This document shows, piece by piece, positions 25,105-33,943 of a DNA stretch of 64,000 bases (its first letter is position 1; each line of letters opens with the position of its first letter). Under the pieces are notes generated by a model, which saw only the letters and a program-made list of their open reading frames with translations, had not been told where the DNA came from and ran no database searches. A program made the position numbers and the translations under genes. This stretch comes from Hydrogenispora sp. (GTDB taxonomy: Bacteria > Bacillota > UBA4882 > UBA10575), in contig DUQQ01000082.1 in NCBI GenBank assembly GCA_012837705.1, positions 62,001 to 126,000 on the forward strand. The letters are read 5' to 3'.

Positions 25105-26037
25105 TCAATCGGGCCTTTCCTCGGCAAAGCCATTTAAATGTTCAATACGGGGCTTGAAGCCCAATTCCCGGGTGACCATCATATACTCCTCATCGGTGAT
25201 GGTCTCCGGTTTTTTTCCTAAGTAAGCCACCGTAACCGCCTGGATCAGATTACTACCAAAAGAACGTCCACCAAGATTAGGGGTGGTCGTGACCAGCGTT
25301 TTAACCCCCCGGGCCTTTAAATCGGCGACATTCTGCGGCGTTACAGTGTTGGTGATAATGATCTTACCAGTGAGGTCATCCGGCATAAAGCGTTGGATAT
25401 AAAGATAATCGCCGGCGATAATATCGGCCTCATGATAATAGCGGGCAAACCGCTGGGCGTCTTCCACCTGTTCTTCCCGTTTTCCGGTGGGATAAAGCCA
25501 CGCAAAGGGCAACAGACAAACGGCGGGTGCCAACGTCCGGATTACCCGGTGAAAAGTGTTAAAGCCACGGATCAAAACGGGTAAACCAAACGAGAAGACC
25601 AGGTCCCCACAGCTTAAAGCGCAGTCCAGTTCCGCAAAGGCCTGGGCCATACTATAGCGGTCAAAAGCCACGGTCAACAGGGCTTTTTTTCCCCGAACCG
25701 GGACAATCCCTTCCCGGTCGAGATCGAGAATAACCTGCCGTTCCAATACTCTTTTCCATCCGGTTCCATCGACCAACGGGGTATACCGGGTTGTATTCAT
25801 TAACGGACGGGCACTCCGGAGAGTATAGGTCTTACCCCCAACCGGGAACAACCCGGTAATGCCACCAAGCCCAATAGCATCGGCCTTGCCATCCAGGCGG
25901 CGGATGGTCTCACGCATCTTTGTCATATCGCCATCCATCCCGATCCGTTCGATCAGATATTCTTCACCCAACAGTTCCATCCGAACTTGGTGGTCACGGG
26001 TGGAAGAGCCAAGACTGACACTGACAATGTGTTTCAT
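25105..26037 (-). CDS. 'Quinate 5-dehydrogenase'-family protein, function uncertain
   Basis: A 310-residue cytoplasmic protein of a family found mainly in clostridia and often labelled quinate 5-dehydrogenase. The start VSVSLGSSTRDH and the region with IGLGGITG and RSARPLM match how I remember these proteins. A Rossmann-like beta-alpha pattern is plausible (GKKALLTVAFDRYSMAQA; VADLKARGVKTLVTTTPNL), but I see no classic GxGxxG nucleotide site and no shikimate/quinate-site motif, so the label is doubtful. ATG 26037 follows AGGAGG. It is the first gene before a BtuFCD-like importer, 19 nt ahead of the binding protein. That placement suggests a role linked to the imported compound. Confidence 0.7.
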   Translation of the reverse strand: MKHIVSVSLGSSTRDHQVRMELLGEEYLIERIGMDGDMTKMRETIRRLDGKADAIGLGGITGLFPVGGKTYTLRSARPLMNTTRYTPLVDGTGWKRVLERQVILDLDREGIVPVRGKKALLTVAFDRYSMAQAFAELDCALSCGDLVFSFGLPVLIRGFNTFHRVIRTLAPAVCLLPFAWLYPTGKREEQVEDAQRFARYYHEADIIAGDYLYIQRFMPDDLTGKIIITNTVTPQNVADLKARGVKTLVTTTPNLGGRSFGSNLIQAVTVAYLGKKPETITDEEYMMVTRELGFKPRIEHLNGFAEERPD

Positions 26038-26131
26038 CAGGGGCCTCCTTTAATAATAATCATCCCTTCCCAAAACGCCAACACCTTGAGGTACAAGGTA
26101 AAAAGGACCATCCGATCCAGTCATATTTTTC

Positions 26132-26180
26132 CACATTCGGGCATATCTTATTGCTAAAGGGGCTTGTCCGCCCGAATGTG
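26132..26180. promoter_or_regulatory. Perfect 11-bp inverted repeat in a divergent promoter region
   Basis: CACATTCGGGC (26132-26142) and GCCCGAATGTG (26170-26180) are exact reverse complements separated by 27 nt. They lie between two divergently read genes (starts 26037 minus and 26203 plus). The site could be a two-site operator or an RNA hairpin in either leader. Apart from this the 26038-26202 gap is A/T-rich without a clear promoter. Confidence 0.55.
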
Positions 26181-26202
26181 ATTCGAAACCAAAGGGGGCA
26201 TT

Positions 26203-26409
26203 ATGATGACAATTCAGATCACCAATTTATTACGGTATACCGATTTTAATCTAACCCGCTTCTTACACTATACTTTTGAGGGGAAAATCCGCACCGCCAC
26301 CCTCCTCCTTTATCTCGCCTGTCTCAAGGCGTTTCCCCATTGGGATCGGGAGGCACTCTATGAAGACTGTTATGCCAAAACGATACTAATCTATAAATCT
26401 TTCTGCTAA
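26203..26409 (+). CDS. Small hypothetical protein (68 residues)
   Basis: No family recognised. ATG 26203 follows AAGGGGG; a second ATG is adjacent. The protein is rich in aromatic residues and leucine (LLRYTDFNLTRFLHYTF, LLLYLACLKAFPHW) and ends KSFC. One segment (about 30-45) is hydrophobic but too short and mixed to be a sure membrane helix. It is one of the few plus-strand genes and precedes an NlpC/P60 gene by 89 nt. The good ribosome-binding site and position support translation; conservation would decide. Confidence 0.5.
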   Translation: MMTIQITNLLRYTDFNLTRFLHYTFEGKIRTATLLLYLACLKAFPHWDREALYEDCYAKTILIYKSFC

Positions 26410-26498
26410 TTTATTCCTGTTTCCCGGTCCACCCACCCATTCGCCGCATATAATACCACTACCATTGCAGCGCACAGGCAGCAGAAAGGAAAAGGCCG

Positions 26499-26915
26499 AT
26501 GGGTCAAAGCAAATACGAACAGATCGCCCGGCAGTTCCTGGGGATCCCATACCGCCATGGTGGGCGCGACCGGAAAGGACTAGACTGTTTGGGTCTGGTC
26601 CACCTCTTTTACCGAGAATTAGGGATTAAGGTTCCGGATAACGATGGTCAGCCATATGCGAACGATTGGTATAAAAAAGATCCGGAACGTCTCCTCCGTG
26701 GCCTCCTCCAAGTCGGAAAGCCGGTTAACTTACCCGCAGAACCGTTACAACCGCTGGATTTAGTTTATTTTCGAATGGGGGGCGCAATTACCCATGCGGG
26801 GGTCATGATCGACCACCGTTCCTTCCTCCATGTCCTAACCAGACAGACCGTGCAAATTTCCCCCCTTAATCTAGCCTGGAAAAGGCGGCTCCGCGGCGCG
26901 CGCCGCCTCGTTTAA
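26499..26915 (+). CDS. NlpC/P60-family cysteine peptidase, small cytosolic form
   Basis: A 138-residue single-domain protein with the papain-like NlpC/P60 fold. The catalytic cysteine is C30 in GLDCLGLV, the histidine H99 in ITHAGVMID, and the third polar residue is probably H111 in FLHVL. The lead-in IARQFLGIPYRHGGRD is the usual conserved stretch. No signal peptide, SH3 domain or LysM domain is present, so it is not an ordinary exported cell-wall hydrolase; it resembles phage-tail-type or intracellular members. AGGAAAAGG precedes ATG 26499. A TATAAT at 26449-26454 could be its -10 but no good -35 is seen. A terminator follows. Confidence 0.85.
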   Translation: MGQSKYEQIARQFLGIPYRHGGRDRKGLDCLGLVHLFYRELGIKVPDNDGQPYANDWYKKDPERLLRGLLQVGKPVNLPAEPLQPLDLVYFRMGGAITHAGVMIDHRSFLHVLTRQTVQISPLNLAWKRRLRGARRLV

Positions 26916-26930
26916 GCATCCTCTTCCTGA

Positions 26931-26955
26931 AAGCGGGTCTAACCCGCTTTTTTTT
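26931..26955 (+). terminator. Intrinsic terminator after the NlpC/P60 gene
   Basis: AAGCGGGT, loop CTA, ACCCGCTT, then a run of T through 26955 on the plus strand. The convergent glutamine synthetase gene ends 6 nt beyond. Confidence 0.9.
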
Positions 26956-26960
26956 GAAAT

Positions 26961-28916
26961 TTAAAAGAGATTCTTTTTATATTCATTGTAAAGCTGTTTA
27001 AGCTTTTTCATCTGTGCATCGATCTCCAGCTGTAAACGGGATGCCAACGAATAGTTCCGCACCGCAATGGCTTGCCGCAATTGGGTAAACAATGAGGTGT
27101 AATCCGGCCGGTCTTTGAGTAACTGGCAGCGTAGGTCATGCACCCGTTGCCAGCGTTCTTGATCGAGGGTGTTATGGACCGCTTGTTCGTCCCTGGTCAG
27201 GCTCCGGATCACTTCCGCATTTTCCGGAAGAATGCGGTCACACAGTTCGGTCATCCATTGGTTGAGCATGGCCAAGGAATAAGACTGGATGATCGGAAAG
27301 GTAAATACTTCTCCCGCAGTTAAAACCGCAGTTTTCTCTGGATAACGTTCCAGATTGGCCAAGGTTTCCCAGACGGTAGCTGGCGGAATACCAAACAAGC
27401 GGTCCCTTTCTTCCTTGGTGTAAGCTTCAAAAACATCCTCCTCGCTACGGTAGGCCCGTTCAGTTTCTAAGTAGGCGGCGGCTTCCCCCGGTTTTTTAGA
27501 AAATTCCCGCTCCAGTTCGGCACTGGTCCGTCCGCTCGTCAGCGCGTATGTAATTCCGTCCAGCATCCCTTGATACAGGGCAGCCAACACCAGATAGTTA
27601 TTGGAGTGGGGATTGGGCGACCGAACCTCAAAACGGGTCGCGGCCGGGTTATTCTGTTCCCGAACCAAACCGACCAACACGGTACGGTTCCGTGAAGGAA
27701 GAGAAACATCATGGCCGACCGAGGCGACGATGCAGACCGGCGCTTCAAAACCCGGCTGTAGACGGTTGAACGCATCATTGGAAGCGGTAATAAAGGCCCC
27801 GATTGCTTCATAATTTTTCAGAATACCCATTAGAGCACCCCATCCAATCGGACTTAGAAAGTCCTTACCCCCGTCGGCCGGAGTGAATAAATTCCGGACT
27901 GAACCGTCCTTCAGTCTTGCCGCCAAGCCTACATGGGCGTGGCCCCCGCTCCCGGCCACTTGCTCCATGGGTTTTGCCATAAACGTGACTTCCAGCCCAT
28001 GCCGGCGGAAGGCCTCTTTGATTAAAATCCGCGCCAACAGCTGATTATCGGCCGCTTGGAGGGCGCCGCTATAGCGCCAAGTCACCTCCAACTGCTCCAT
28101 CACATGGGTCAATCCTCCGTCTTCGCCGATCTGCGCCTTAACCCCGCCGACTTCCTTGTGGCCCATCTCCGGTTCCAAACCGTAGGCTTCCAGCAAAAGG
28201 AGGGAGGATTCCAGCGCCGTCCGGACCACCCCCTTGGTCCGCTTCCAATACTGTTCCCGTAAAACCTGAGAGACGGTAAGTTGTTCAATGTCCGCCTTTT
28301 CATTGGGGGTTTTTACCCAAAACTCCAGTTCGGTAGCGGATGTTAAAAGGATCTCCTCGATCTGATCGGGCATGATGCCCATCTCCAGGAGAGACGCCGG
28401 GTGACGTTGGATCAACTCCAGCAGTTCCCGGTTGACCCGCTCCTCCATCCGCCGCAGGACCGAACGGGAATCGATCCGTTTGGTCCCGTGGATGAGAAAA
28501 GAAGGGATCCGCAAAGTACCGACCGGTAACCGCGTTTGGGGGTCAAGATGTTCGTAATTATAATCGATAAACCAATTTACCGAGGTATCGGCTTCAAAAT
28601 CGACTTTTCCGTCGTTTAAAGTCGCGATCCCCGGCAAGACCACACTAGATCCATCGGTATGAATCTCACCCCGGAAAAACTTATCCGTATCTTTCAGAAA
28701 AACAGCCGTGGGAATCTTGGCATCGGTATCGTTCCCGCCAAGATCTACCCCCACCATCGACACAAATTTTATCTCTGGTCTTTGGTGTAAAATTTTTTTC
28801 AGGGTTTCCGGATTACACTGGTCAGGGGTGATAAAGTAAAGTAACTGCGCAGTCAAACTCCTCACCTTCTCACTAAAATTCGGGTTTACCTTATTCATTC
28901 CTTTGTGTTTTAACAT
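26961..28916 (-). CDS. Glutamine synthetase, large atypical type
   Basis: A catalytic glutamine synthetase domain making glutamine from glutamate, ammonia and ATP. The metal/glutamate-binding elements are visible: LLTSATELEFWV near residue 195, VAGSGGHAHVGL near 322 (ammonium/glutamate loop region), and an arginine-rich segment RSPNPHSNNYLVLAALYQG with the conserved NPHSN-type core. At 651 residues it is much longer than GSI (about 440-470) and shorter than GSIII (about 700), with a roughly 130-residue helical C-terminal extension. Start is ATG 28916 or 28898; neither has a strong site. Family membership is sure, subclass is not; it could act on another amine. Confidence 0.85.
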   Translation of the reverse strand: MLKHKGMNKVNPNFSEKVRSLTAQLLYFITPDQCNPETLKKILHQRPEIKFVSMVGVDLGGNDTDAKIPTAVFLKDTDKFFRGEIHTDGSSVVLPGIATLNDGKVDFEADTSVNWFIDYNYEHLDPQTRLPVGTLRIPSFLIHGTKRIDSRSVLRRMEERVNRELLELIQRHPASLLEMGIMPDQIEEILLTSATELEFWVKTPNEKADIEQLTVSQVLREQYWKRTKGVVRTALESSLLLLEAYGLEPEMGHKEVGGVKAQIGEDGGLTHVMEQLEVTWRYSGALQAADNQLLARILIKEAFRRHGLEVTFMAKPMEQVAGSGGHAHVGLAARLKDGSVRNLFTPADGGKDFLSPIGWGALMGILKNYEAIGAFITASNDAFNRLQPGFEAPVCIVASVGHDVSLPSRNRTVLVGLVREQNNPAATRFEVRSPNPHSNNYLVLAALYQGMLDGITYALTSGRTSAELEREFSKKPGEAAAYLETERAYRSEEDVFEAYTKEERDRLFGIPPATVWETLANLERYPEKTAVLTAGEVFTFPIIQSYSLAMLNQWMTELCDRILPENAEVIRSLTRDEQAVHNTLDQERWQRVHDLRCQLLKDRPDYTSLFTQLRQAIAVRNYSLASRLQLEIDAQMKKLKQLYNEYKKNLF

Positions 28917-29003
28917 AAATTTATCAAAAAAGGGCTGTCCCCGTTAGATCTTTCTTCGGGTTTTTGTGCCCAACCTGTTTCCATCTGATTAAAATTACAT
29001 ATA

Positions 29004-29032
29004 ATTATAGCATGAAGGGGCGGTAACGTCAT
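29004..29032 (-). promoter_or_regulatory. Predicted promoter of the glutamine synthetase gene
   Basis: Minus strand -35 ATGACG (29027-29032), 17 nt, -10 TATAAT (29004-29009), about 90 nt before the gene. It abuts an oppositely directed promoter, so both may be regulated together. Confidence 0.55.
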
Positions 29033-29060
29033 TTAAAAAAAGTTAAAAGCGGCGTATAAT
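29032..29060 (+). promoter_or_regulatory. Predicted promoter of the CDF exporter transcript
   Basis: Plus strand -35 TTTAAA (29032-29037), 17 nt, -10 TATAAT (29055-29060). Its -35 adjoins that of the divergent promoter. Transcription would run through the hairpin at 29115-29157 before reaching the gene at 29312. Confidence 0.55.
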
Positions 29061-29114
29061 CCGTTTAGTTCTACACATAATATAAATGCCCTCTTCTCAA
29101 GGGATCAAGGGCAA

Positions 29115-29157
29115 AAAAAGAAAGAACCCGGTTCTGGTGACCGGGTTCTTTCTTTTT
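29115..29157 (+). terminator. Strong terminator hairpin inside the leader of the CDF exporter gene
   Basis: AAAAAGAAAGAACCCGG and CCGGGTTCTTTCTTTTT pair perfectly (17 bp, 9-nt loop) and end in a T-run. It sits about 50 nt after the predicted start and 155 nt before the gene, so it would be an attenuator, or the end of a separate short RNA. The leader before it has a small GCCCT/AGGGC hairpin (29088-29112). The remainder of the 28917-29311 gap holds the two promoters only. Confidence 0.75.
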
Positions 29158-29311
29158 CTCCTCCCTTTTCGCGCTCGACAATTCTCGCTCGGAACTAAAA
29201 CCAAAAACCCTTACTAATACATTTTTAATCCGATAAATAAAGGGTTTCAGGGCACACTCGCCAATAAGGAACATAAATGAGGATTGGGTAGCCCGGTTGG
29301 AGGAATGAGTT

Positions 29312-30241
29312 TTGGAACGACGCTTAAAACAGATTAAAATTGCCTCGGCCATCGGTATTTTGGGCAATATGACCCTGGCCTTGGTCAAAGTAGTTCTCGG
29401 TTTCGTCGCTGGTAGTTTAGCCGTAGTTAGTGACGGCGTTGACAGCGCAACCGATGTGTTAAGTTTTGTCATCATTTTTTTCGCCCTTAAAATTATGGCC
29501 CAAGAACCCGACGAAAAACATTCCTACGGCCACTACCGGGCGGAAACCCTCGCCACCCTCTTTATCGCCTTTATGATCCTCTTCGCCGGGGTCCAAATGC
29601 TCATCTTCGCGCTGTCCAAGATCATTACTGCCGACGTCAGCCCAATCCCTTCATCCCTTGCTGTTGTGGTCAGTTTTATCTCCATCATTGGCAAATTGTT
29701 GCTCGCTCTTTACCAGTTTCGAACCGGGCGCAAAACAGAGAGCGCTATGCTGATCGCTAATGGCCGCAACATGCTAGCCGATCTCTATGTTTCCTTGGGC
29801 GTCCTCATCGGCACGTTTACCACGATTACCCTCCAGATCCCCTTAATCGATCATTTGGTCGCCATGTTCATTGCGGTCTGGATTATCTGGACGGCCGTAC
29901 GCATTTTCCTTGATGCCAATACCGAATTGATGGACGGAGTCAAGGATACTTCCATTTACCAAGCGGTGTTTGACGCCGTCGACCAAGTAGAAAATGTCAC
30001 CAATCCCCACCGGACGCGGATCAGAAAACTATCCAATCTTTATCTGATTGACCTCCATATCGAAGTCGATGGCTCGCTTACCGTCGCCGAAGGACACCAA
30101 CTGGCGATGGAAGTGGAGCACGCTTTGCGCCAGAAGATTGACAACCTATACGATGTCGCCGTTCACGTTGAACCCCTTGGCAACATGGAAAAAGAACAGT
30201 ATGGGCTGTCACCCCATGAGTTAACCGAACTAAACGGCTAA
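29312..30241 (+). CDS. Cation diffusion facilitator (CDF) family metal exporter
   Basis: A membrane antiporter that exports divalent metals such as Zn, Mn, Fe or Co in exchange for protons. The 309 residues show six helices followed by a cytosolic C-terminal domain (about 210-290) that binds regulatory metal. The first metal-site helix contains SDGVDSATDVLSF and the loop HSYGHYRAETLATLF, as in ordinary bacterial CDF proteins. TTG 29312 is the start, after GGAGG. The metal cannot be read, but a leader with a terminator suggests metal- or stress-controlled readthrough. It converges on a HypB-like GTPase gene 10 nt away. Confidence 0.92.
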   Translation: MERRLKQIKIASAIGILGNMTLALVKVVLGFVAGSLAVVSDGVDSATDVLSFVIIFFALKIMAQEPDEKHSYGHYRAETLATLFIAFMILFAGVQMLIFALSKIITADVSPIPSSLAVVVSFISIIGKLLLALYQFRTGRKTESAMLIANGRNMLADLYVSLGVLIGTFTTITLQIPLIDHLVAMFIAVWIIWTAVRIFLDANTELMDGVKDTSIYQAVFDAVDQVENVTNPHRTRIRKLSNLYLIDLHIEVDGSLTVAEGHQLAMEVEHALRQKIDNLYDVAVHVEPLGNMEKEQYGLSPHELTELNG

Positions 30242-30251
30242 CAAACCGTCC

Positions 30252-30854
30252 CTAAAACAACGATAATCCGGGAAAATTAGGAGGACACGGCAGGACGCGG
30301 CTTTCTTCAACATCATGATAACCAAAAAGTTTGAGCACCCAGCTCCGCCAATTGTCGAGGCCAACCCCACTCCGACAGGAGAGTTTCAGCAGAGGAACAC
30401 CGGGGTTGACCGTCCGTAACCGTTTCTGGAAACTGGACACGGAAAAATTGGTAAATGGTAAAAGATCGATTTTATTGAGGACGACCATCTCCACCTCTTT
30501 GAAAAGACGGGGGTACTTTAGAGGCTTTTCGTCACCTTCAGTTACGCTAAACACAAGCACCCGTAAAATATCGTCGTGGCTCTTCGGCAGTGAATAGCCA
30601 GTACGACCGGATAGTTCATGAAACACAAGTTCCCGGCGATTATCCGGTGAACGTTCAGCCGGAACTGGTAAATTTCCATTGTTCATTACTGCCGTAATCC
30701 CGGCGGCTCTAAGTCTTTCCAGGTCAAAAATGGATTGCTGTTGAGAGTAAATGGCCCGAATCGTCAGCCGCCCACCAAGCGCCTCATGGGTTCGGCGGAT
30801 CAATTCCGTCTTCCCTGATCCGGTATTACCCAATAAATAAAGCGTCTTCGCCAT
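30252..30854 (-). CDS. HypB/UreG-like GTPase lacking the usual metal-binding segment
   Basis: A 200-residue SIMIBI-class GTPase. The P-loop GNTGSGKT is at 9-16, the HypB-like stretch SVTEGDEKPLKYP at 103-115, and the guanine-specificity motif NKID at 127-130. In true HypB, a CHLD-type cysteine/histidine site in the middle holds nickel or zinc; here that place reads NNGNLPVPAER and has no cysteine, and the N-terminal CxxCGC motif is missing too. Either it is a divergent metallochaperone GTPase or a relative with a different job. No hyp or ure genes are near; the next gene in convergent direction is the CDF metal exporter. Confidence 0.75.
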   Translation of the reverse strand: MAKTLYLLGNTGSGKTELIRRTHEALGGRLTIRAIYSQQQSIFDLERLRAAGITAVMNNGNLPVPAERSPDNRRELVFHELSGRTGYSLPKSHDDILRVLVFSVTEGDEKPLKYPRLFKEVEMVVLNKIDLLPFTNFSVSSFQKRLRTVNPGVPLLKLSCRSGVGLDNWRSWVLKLFGYHDVEESRVLPCPPNFPGLSLF

Positions 30855-30907
30855 AAGATCACCTCTCTTCCCTTTTATTATTACGCTTATTACCCGTTTT
30901 TAAGCAA

Positions 30908-30950
30908 AAAAATGGCTTTACAGTATTATCGTTCCTGTAAAGCCATTTTT
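30908..30950 (-). terminator. Intrinsic terminator after prmC
   Basis: AAAAATGGCTTTACAG pairs with CTGTAAAGCCATTTTT (16 bp, 11-nt loop), with T-runs on both strands. It lies between prmC and the HypB-like gene and ends the prfA-prmC transcript. Confidence 0.92.
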
Positions 30951-31013
30951 TATTCCAAAACAGTGGGCCGTTTAGACCAGCGCTGGTAGTCTTTTCATCC
31001 TTAAATTAATAAA

Positions 31014-31868
31014 TCAAAGTTTACAAACGGCCACCCGGGGCCAACCGGAATAATCTTGATAAGAAAGGACCGTCGTAAACCCTGCCGCCTTGGCCAGCTT
31101 CTCAATGGCCGGAAATTGGTCATACCCGTGTTCTAAAGCTAGAAAACCATCGGGTGACAAATAAGCGGTAGCTTCGGCCATAATCCGGGCGATCACCTCA
31201 ATCCCGCTTGGACCGCCGTCCAAGGCCTGGTGCGGTTCATGCTGAACTTCTGGCGCCAAAGTTGGAATAACCGCCGTCGGGATATAAGGCGGGTTCGAGA
31301 TAATCCCGGAATAGACCGGCTGGTCGAGGCCGGTCAAGGCGGCAAAGAGATCGCCGCAGTAAAAATTGATCCGTTCTGTCAAGTTGTGCACTTCAGCATT
31401 GGCAGCTGCTACTTCTAAAGCGGCCGGGGAAAGATCAACCGCATCGATCTGAAAATCCGGTAAGTAATGGGCAAGGGCAATTGCGATCACACCGCTACCG
31501 GTCCCCAGTTCCAAGAGGCGTCCCGCCCCTAAAGGGCGACACAACTCCACCACCTTTTCGACCAGAATTTCCGTCTCCGGCCGGGGGACCAATACATCGG
31601 GCGTAATCTGAAACTCCCAGTTTAAAAAGGATTTTTTTTTCGTAATATAAGCCAGCGGCTGACCGGACAGGCGCTGGCGGATCAGATCCTTGTAGGCACT
31701 GATCTCGGTGGTAGTCAAAGGACGATCGCCATCAATATACAAACGTAGGCGATCGGTCGCCAGGAGGTGGGCCATTAACAGTTCGGCTTCCAGCCGAGAC
31801 GCTTCCAAGCCCCGTTTGGCAAAGAAGCGGGCCGTTTCCCGGAGCACCGTCCCTACGGTCAGTTTCAT
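31014..31868 (-). CDS. prmC: Peptide chain release factor glutamine methyltransferase
   Basis: Methylates the glutamine of the GGQ motif of release factors RF1 and RF2, raising their activity. The 284-residue protein has an N-terminal helical domain and a Rossmann methyltransferase domain with [15 protein letters not shown] (SAM site) and the active-site motif SNPPYIP that holds the target glutamine. It overlaps the prfA stop by 4 nt, so its substrate and the enzyme are made together, the usual arrangement. Confidence 0.96.
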   Translation of the reverse strand: MKLTVGTVLRETARFFAKRGLEASRLEAELLMAHLLATDRLRLYIDGDRPLTTTEISAYKDLIRQRLSGQPLAYITKKKSFLNWEFQITPDVLVPRPETEILVEKVVELCRPLGAGRLLELGTGSGVIAIALAHYLPDFQIDAVDLSPAALEVAAANAEVHNLTERINFYCGDLFAALTGLDQPVYSGIISNPPYIPTAVIPTLAPEVQHEPHQALDGGPSGIEVIARIMAEATAYLSPDGFLALEHGYDQFPAIEKLAKAAGFTTVLSYQDYSGWPRVAVCKL

Positions 31869-32950
31869 GCCACTCCTCCCTCATCCATCGCCTGTAGCTT
31901 CTCGGTCTGTTCCGAGATGCTCAGCTTCGAGATTAACTCCTCTAAATCCCCAGCGATTATACTGTCCAAGCGGTAAAGGGTTAAATCAATCCGGTGGTCG
32001 GTGACCCGATTCTGCGGAAAATTGTACGTCCGAATCCGTTCGCTCCGGTCACCGGATTTGACGATACTCCGCCGGGCGGAGATCATTTCGGCTTGTTGCT
32101 CCTGTTGCAACTTGTCAAGTAGCCGCGCACGCAGAATTTTTAAGGCTTTTTCCCTGTTTTTATGCTGCGATTTTTCGTCCTGACAAGTGACCACCATTCC
32201 CGTGGGAAGGTGCGTAATCCGCACCGCCGAATCGGTCGTGTTGACACTTTGTCCACCATGGCCCGAAGACCGGTAAACATCGATCCGCAGGTCATTTAAG
32301 TCAAGCTCCAGTTCGATCTCTTCCGCTTCCGGCAGAACCACCACCGTAGCCGCTGAGGTGTGGATCCGACCGCCGGTTTCGGTCTCGGGAATCCGTTGGA
32401 CCCGGTGGACCCCGCCTTCGTACTTTAACTGGCTATAGGCACCCTTACCTTCAACCATAAAGATAACTTCTTTAAAACCACCCAACTCAGTGGTGTTGGA
32501 GCTCATCAGTTCAACACGCCAGCCCAGCTTCTCCGCATAACGGTTGTACATCCGGAAGAGATCGGCCGCGAACAAAGCGGCCTCATCGCCACCGGTCCCC
32601 GCCCGGATCTCAACGAGCACATTCTTCTCATCATTCGGATCCTTGGGCAGAAGTGCCACCTTCAATTCGGCTTCGGCCTCCTTCATCTGCCCTTGTAGAT
32701 TATTAATCTCCTGCTGAAGCATTTCGGCATCTTCCGGAGCGAGATCTTCCTCCTGTAATAACTCCTTGGCCGTCTCGAGATCGCTTTCCAACTGGCGGTA
32801 TTGCCGATAAGCTGTAACAATAGGCAGTAAATCGGCATGGCTCTTCCCTAGTTTGCGCATTTCTTCCGGATCCGCGGCAATCGCTGGATCCGCCATGCTG
32901 CGCTCTATTTCGTTAAATTTTTCCTCTAACGCCGTCAGTTTATCAAACAT
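31865..32950 (-). CDS. prfA: Peptide chain release factor 1
   Basis: Recognises UAA and UAG stop codons and triggers release of the polypeptide. The 361 residues include the codon-recognition region and the catalytic GGQ near residue 233 in [17 protein letters not shown]. The tripeptide anticodon-like region (PxT type, [18 protein letters not shown]) supports RF1 rather than RF2. ATG 32950 starts 20 nt after the DUF1385 gene ends, continuing one transcript. Confidence 0.97.
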   Translation of the reverse strand: MFDKLTALEEKFNEIERSMADPAIAADPEEMRKLGKSHADLLPIVTAYRQYRQLESDLETAKELLQEEDLAPEDAEMLQQEINNLQGQMKEAEAELKVALLPKDPNDEKNVLVEIRAGTGGDEAALFAADLFRMYNRYAEKLGWRVELMSSNTTELGGFKEVIFMVEGKGAYSQLKYEGGVHRVQRIPETETGGRIHTSAATVVVLPEAEEIELELDLNDLRIDVYRSSGHGGQSVNTTDSAVRITHLPTGMVVTCQDEKSQHKNREKALKILRARLLDKLQQEQQAEMISARRSIVKSGDRSERIRTYNFPQNRVTDHRIDLTLYRLDSIIAGDLEELISKLSISEQTEKLQAMDEGGVA

Positions 32951-32970
32951 AAAACTACCTCTCCCACAAT

Positions 32971-33879
32971 TTAAGCCTCTTGTTTATTAAGCGACAAAAC
33001 ATTATTACTATTATCCTCCAACGCTAGAACCTCTTTTAACGCCAAAATGGCCACTTCCAACTGGTCGTCATCGGGTTCACGGGTCGTTAAACGCTGCAAC
33101 ATCAAACCGGGTAAGCTCAGGACCCGCCAGAAAAACAGCGACTGGTGTTTACTGGAGACTTTTATGATCTCATAGGAAACGCCCGCAACCAAAGGCAACA
33201 AGAGTATCCGCGAGATAAAACGCATCAAAACCGTCTGTTCGCCGAGGAAGGAAAAGATCACCGCACTGACCACCACAACAAAAAGGAGAAAACTGGTGCC
33301 ACACCGGGGGTGTAACGTCGATTTTTGACGGGCATTATCAACGGTCAATTCTTCACCCGCTTCATAAGTGTGAATCGCTTTATGCTCAGCGCCATGATAA
33401 GCAAAGACCCGTTGGATATCGGAGAGTAGAGATATAATCGTAATATAGATGACAAGTATTACCGCCCGCATCAACCCTTCAAAGAGGTTACGCCACAGCG
33501 TTCCCGGTAACACTTTAGCCACCAAACCGCGGAGAAAAAGGGGGAGGGCGATAAAGAGCACGATTGTTAAACCAATCGCCATCATGATCATTAGAGCCAT
33601 CTCCCAAAAGGAAAGCTCTTCGTCTTCGCCTTCCAACACTTGGTTAGCTGAATACTGTAAGGATTTTAATCCAAGAACCAAGGATTCCCCTAAAGCAACA
33701 ATCCCACGGATAAAAGGCAAACGGAGCACCGGATGTTTCTGGGTATAGGAGCCCAATTTCTCACTGAAGACACAAGTTTCTTTATTTTCTTTCCGAACCA
33801 CAATCGCGTAGTGGTGTCGGCCGCGCATCATGACTCCTTCGAGGACCGCTTGCCCTCCATATTGGAAATTTTTCGCCAC
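32971..33879 (-). CDS. DUF1385 membrane protein
   Basis: A 302-residue conserved protein of unknown function, widespread in Firmicutes next to prfA/prmC and rpmE. It begins [19 protein letters not shown], the family hallmark, and has three to four membrane helices. The conserved [17 protein letters not shown] and [13 protein letters not shown] segments, with histidines, glutamates and a cysteine, suggest a metal- or cofactor-linked site. GTG 33879 follows GGGGTGA. Its company (rpmE before, prfA and prmC after) ties it to translation genes, but no function is known to me. Confidence 0.92.
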   Translation of the reverse strand: MAKNFQYGGQAVLEGVMMRGRHHYAIVVRKENKETCVFSEKLGSYTQKHPVLRLPFIRGIVALGESLVLGLKSLQYSANQVLEGEDEELSFWEMALMIMMAIGLTIVLFIALPLFLRGLVAKVLPGTLWRNLFEGLMRAVILVIYITIISLLSDIQRVFAYHGAEHKAIHTYEAGEELTVDNARQKSTLHPRCGTSFLLFVVVVSAVIFSFLGEQTVLMRFISRILLLPLVAGVSYEIIKVSSKHQSLFFWRVLSLPGLMLQRLTTREPDDDQLEVAILALKEVLALEDNSNNVLSLNKQEA

Positions 33880-33943
33880 GAGATCACCCCTTTACTCGTA
33901 ATACCAGTCAGGAACGGATTGGATTGGCCAATGATCAAAGAGA

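Noticed and set aside
26038-26202. Cobalamin riboswitch before the BtuFCD-like operon
   Set aside because: The conserved B12-box is not seen, and the region is too short for the full aptamer.
29066-29311. Known metal riboswitch in the CDF leader
   Set aside because: I could not find the conserved elements of yybP-ykoY or NiCo riboswitches; only the terminator hairpin is supported.
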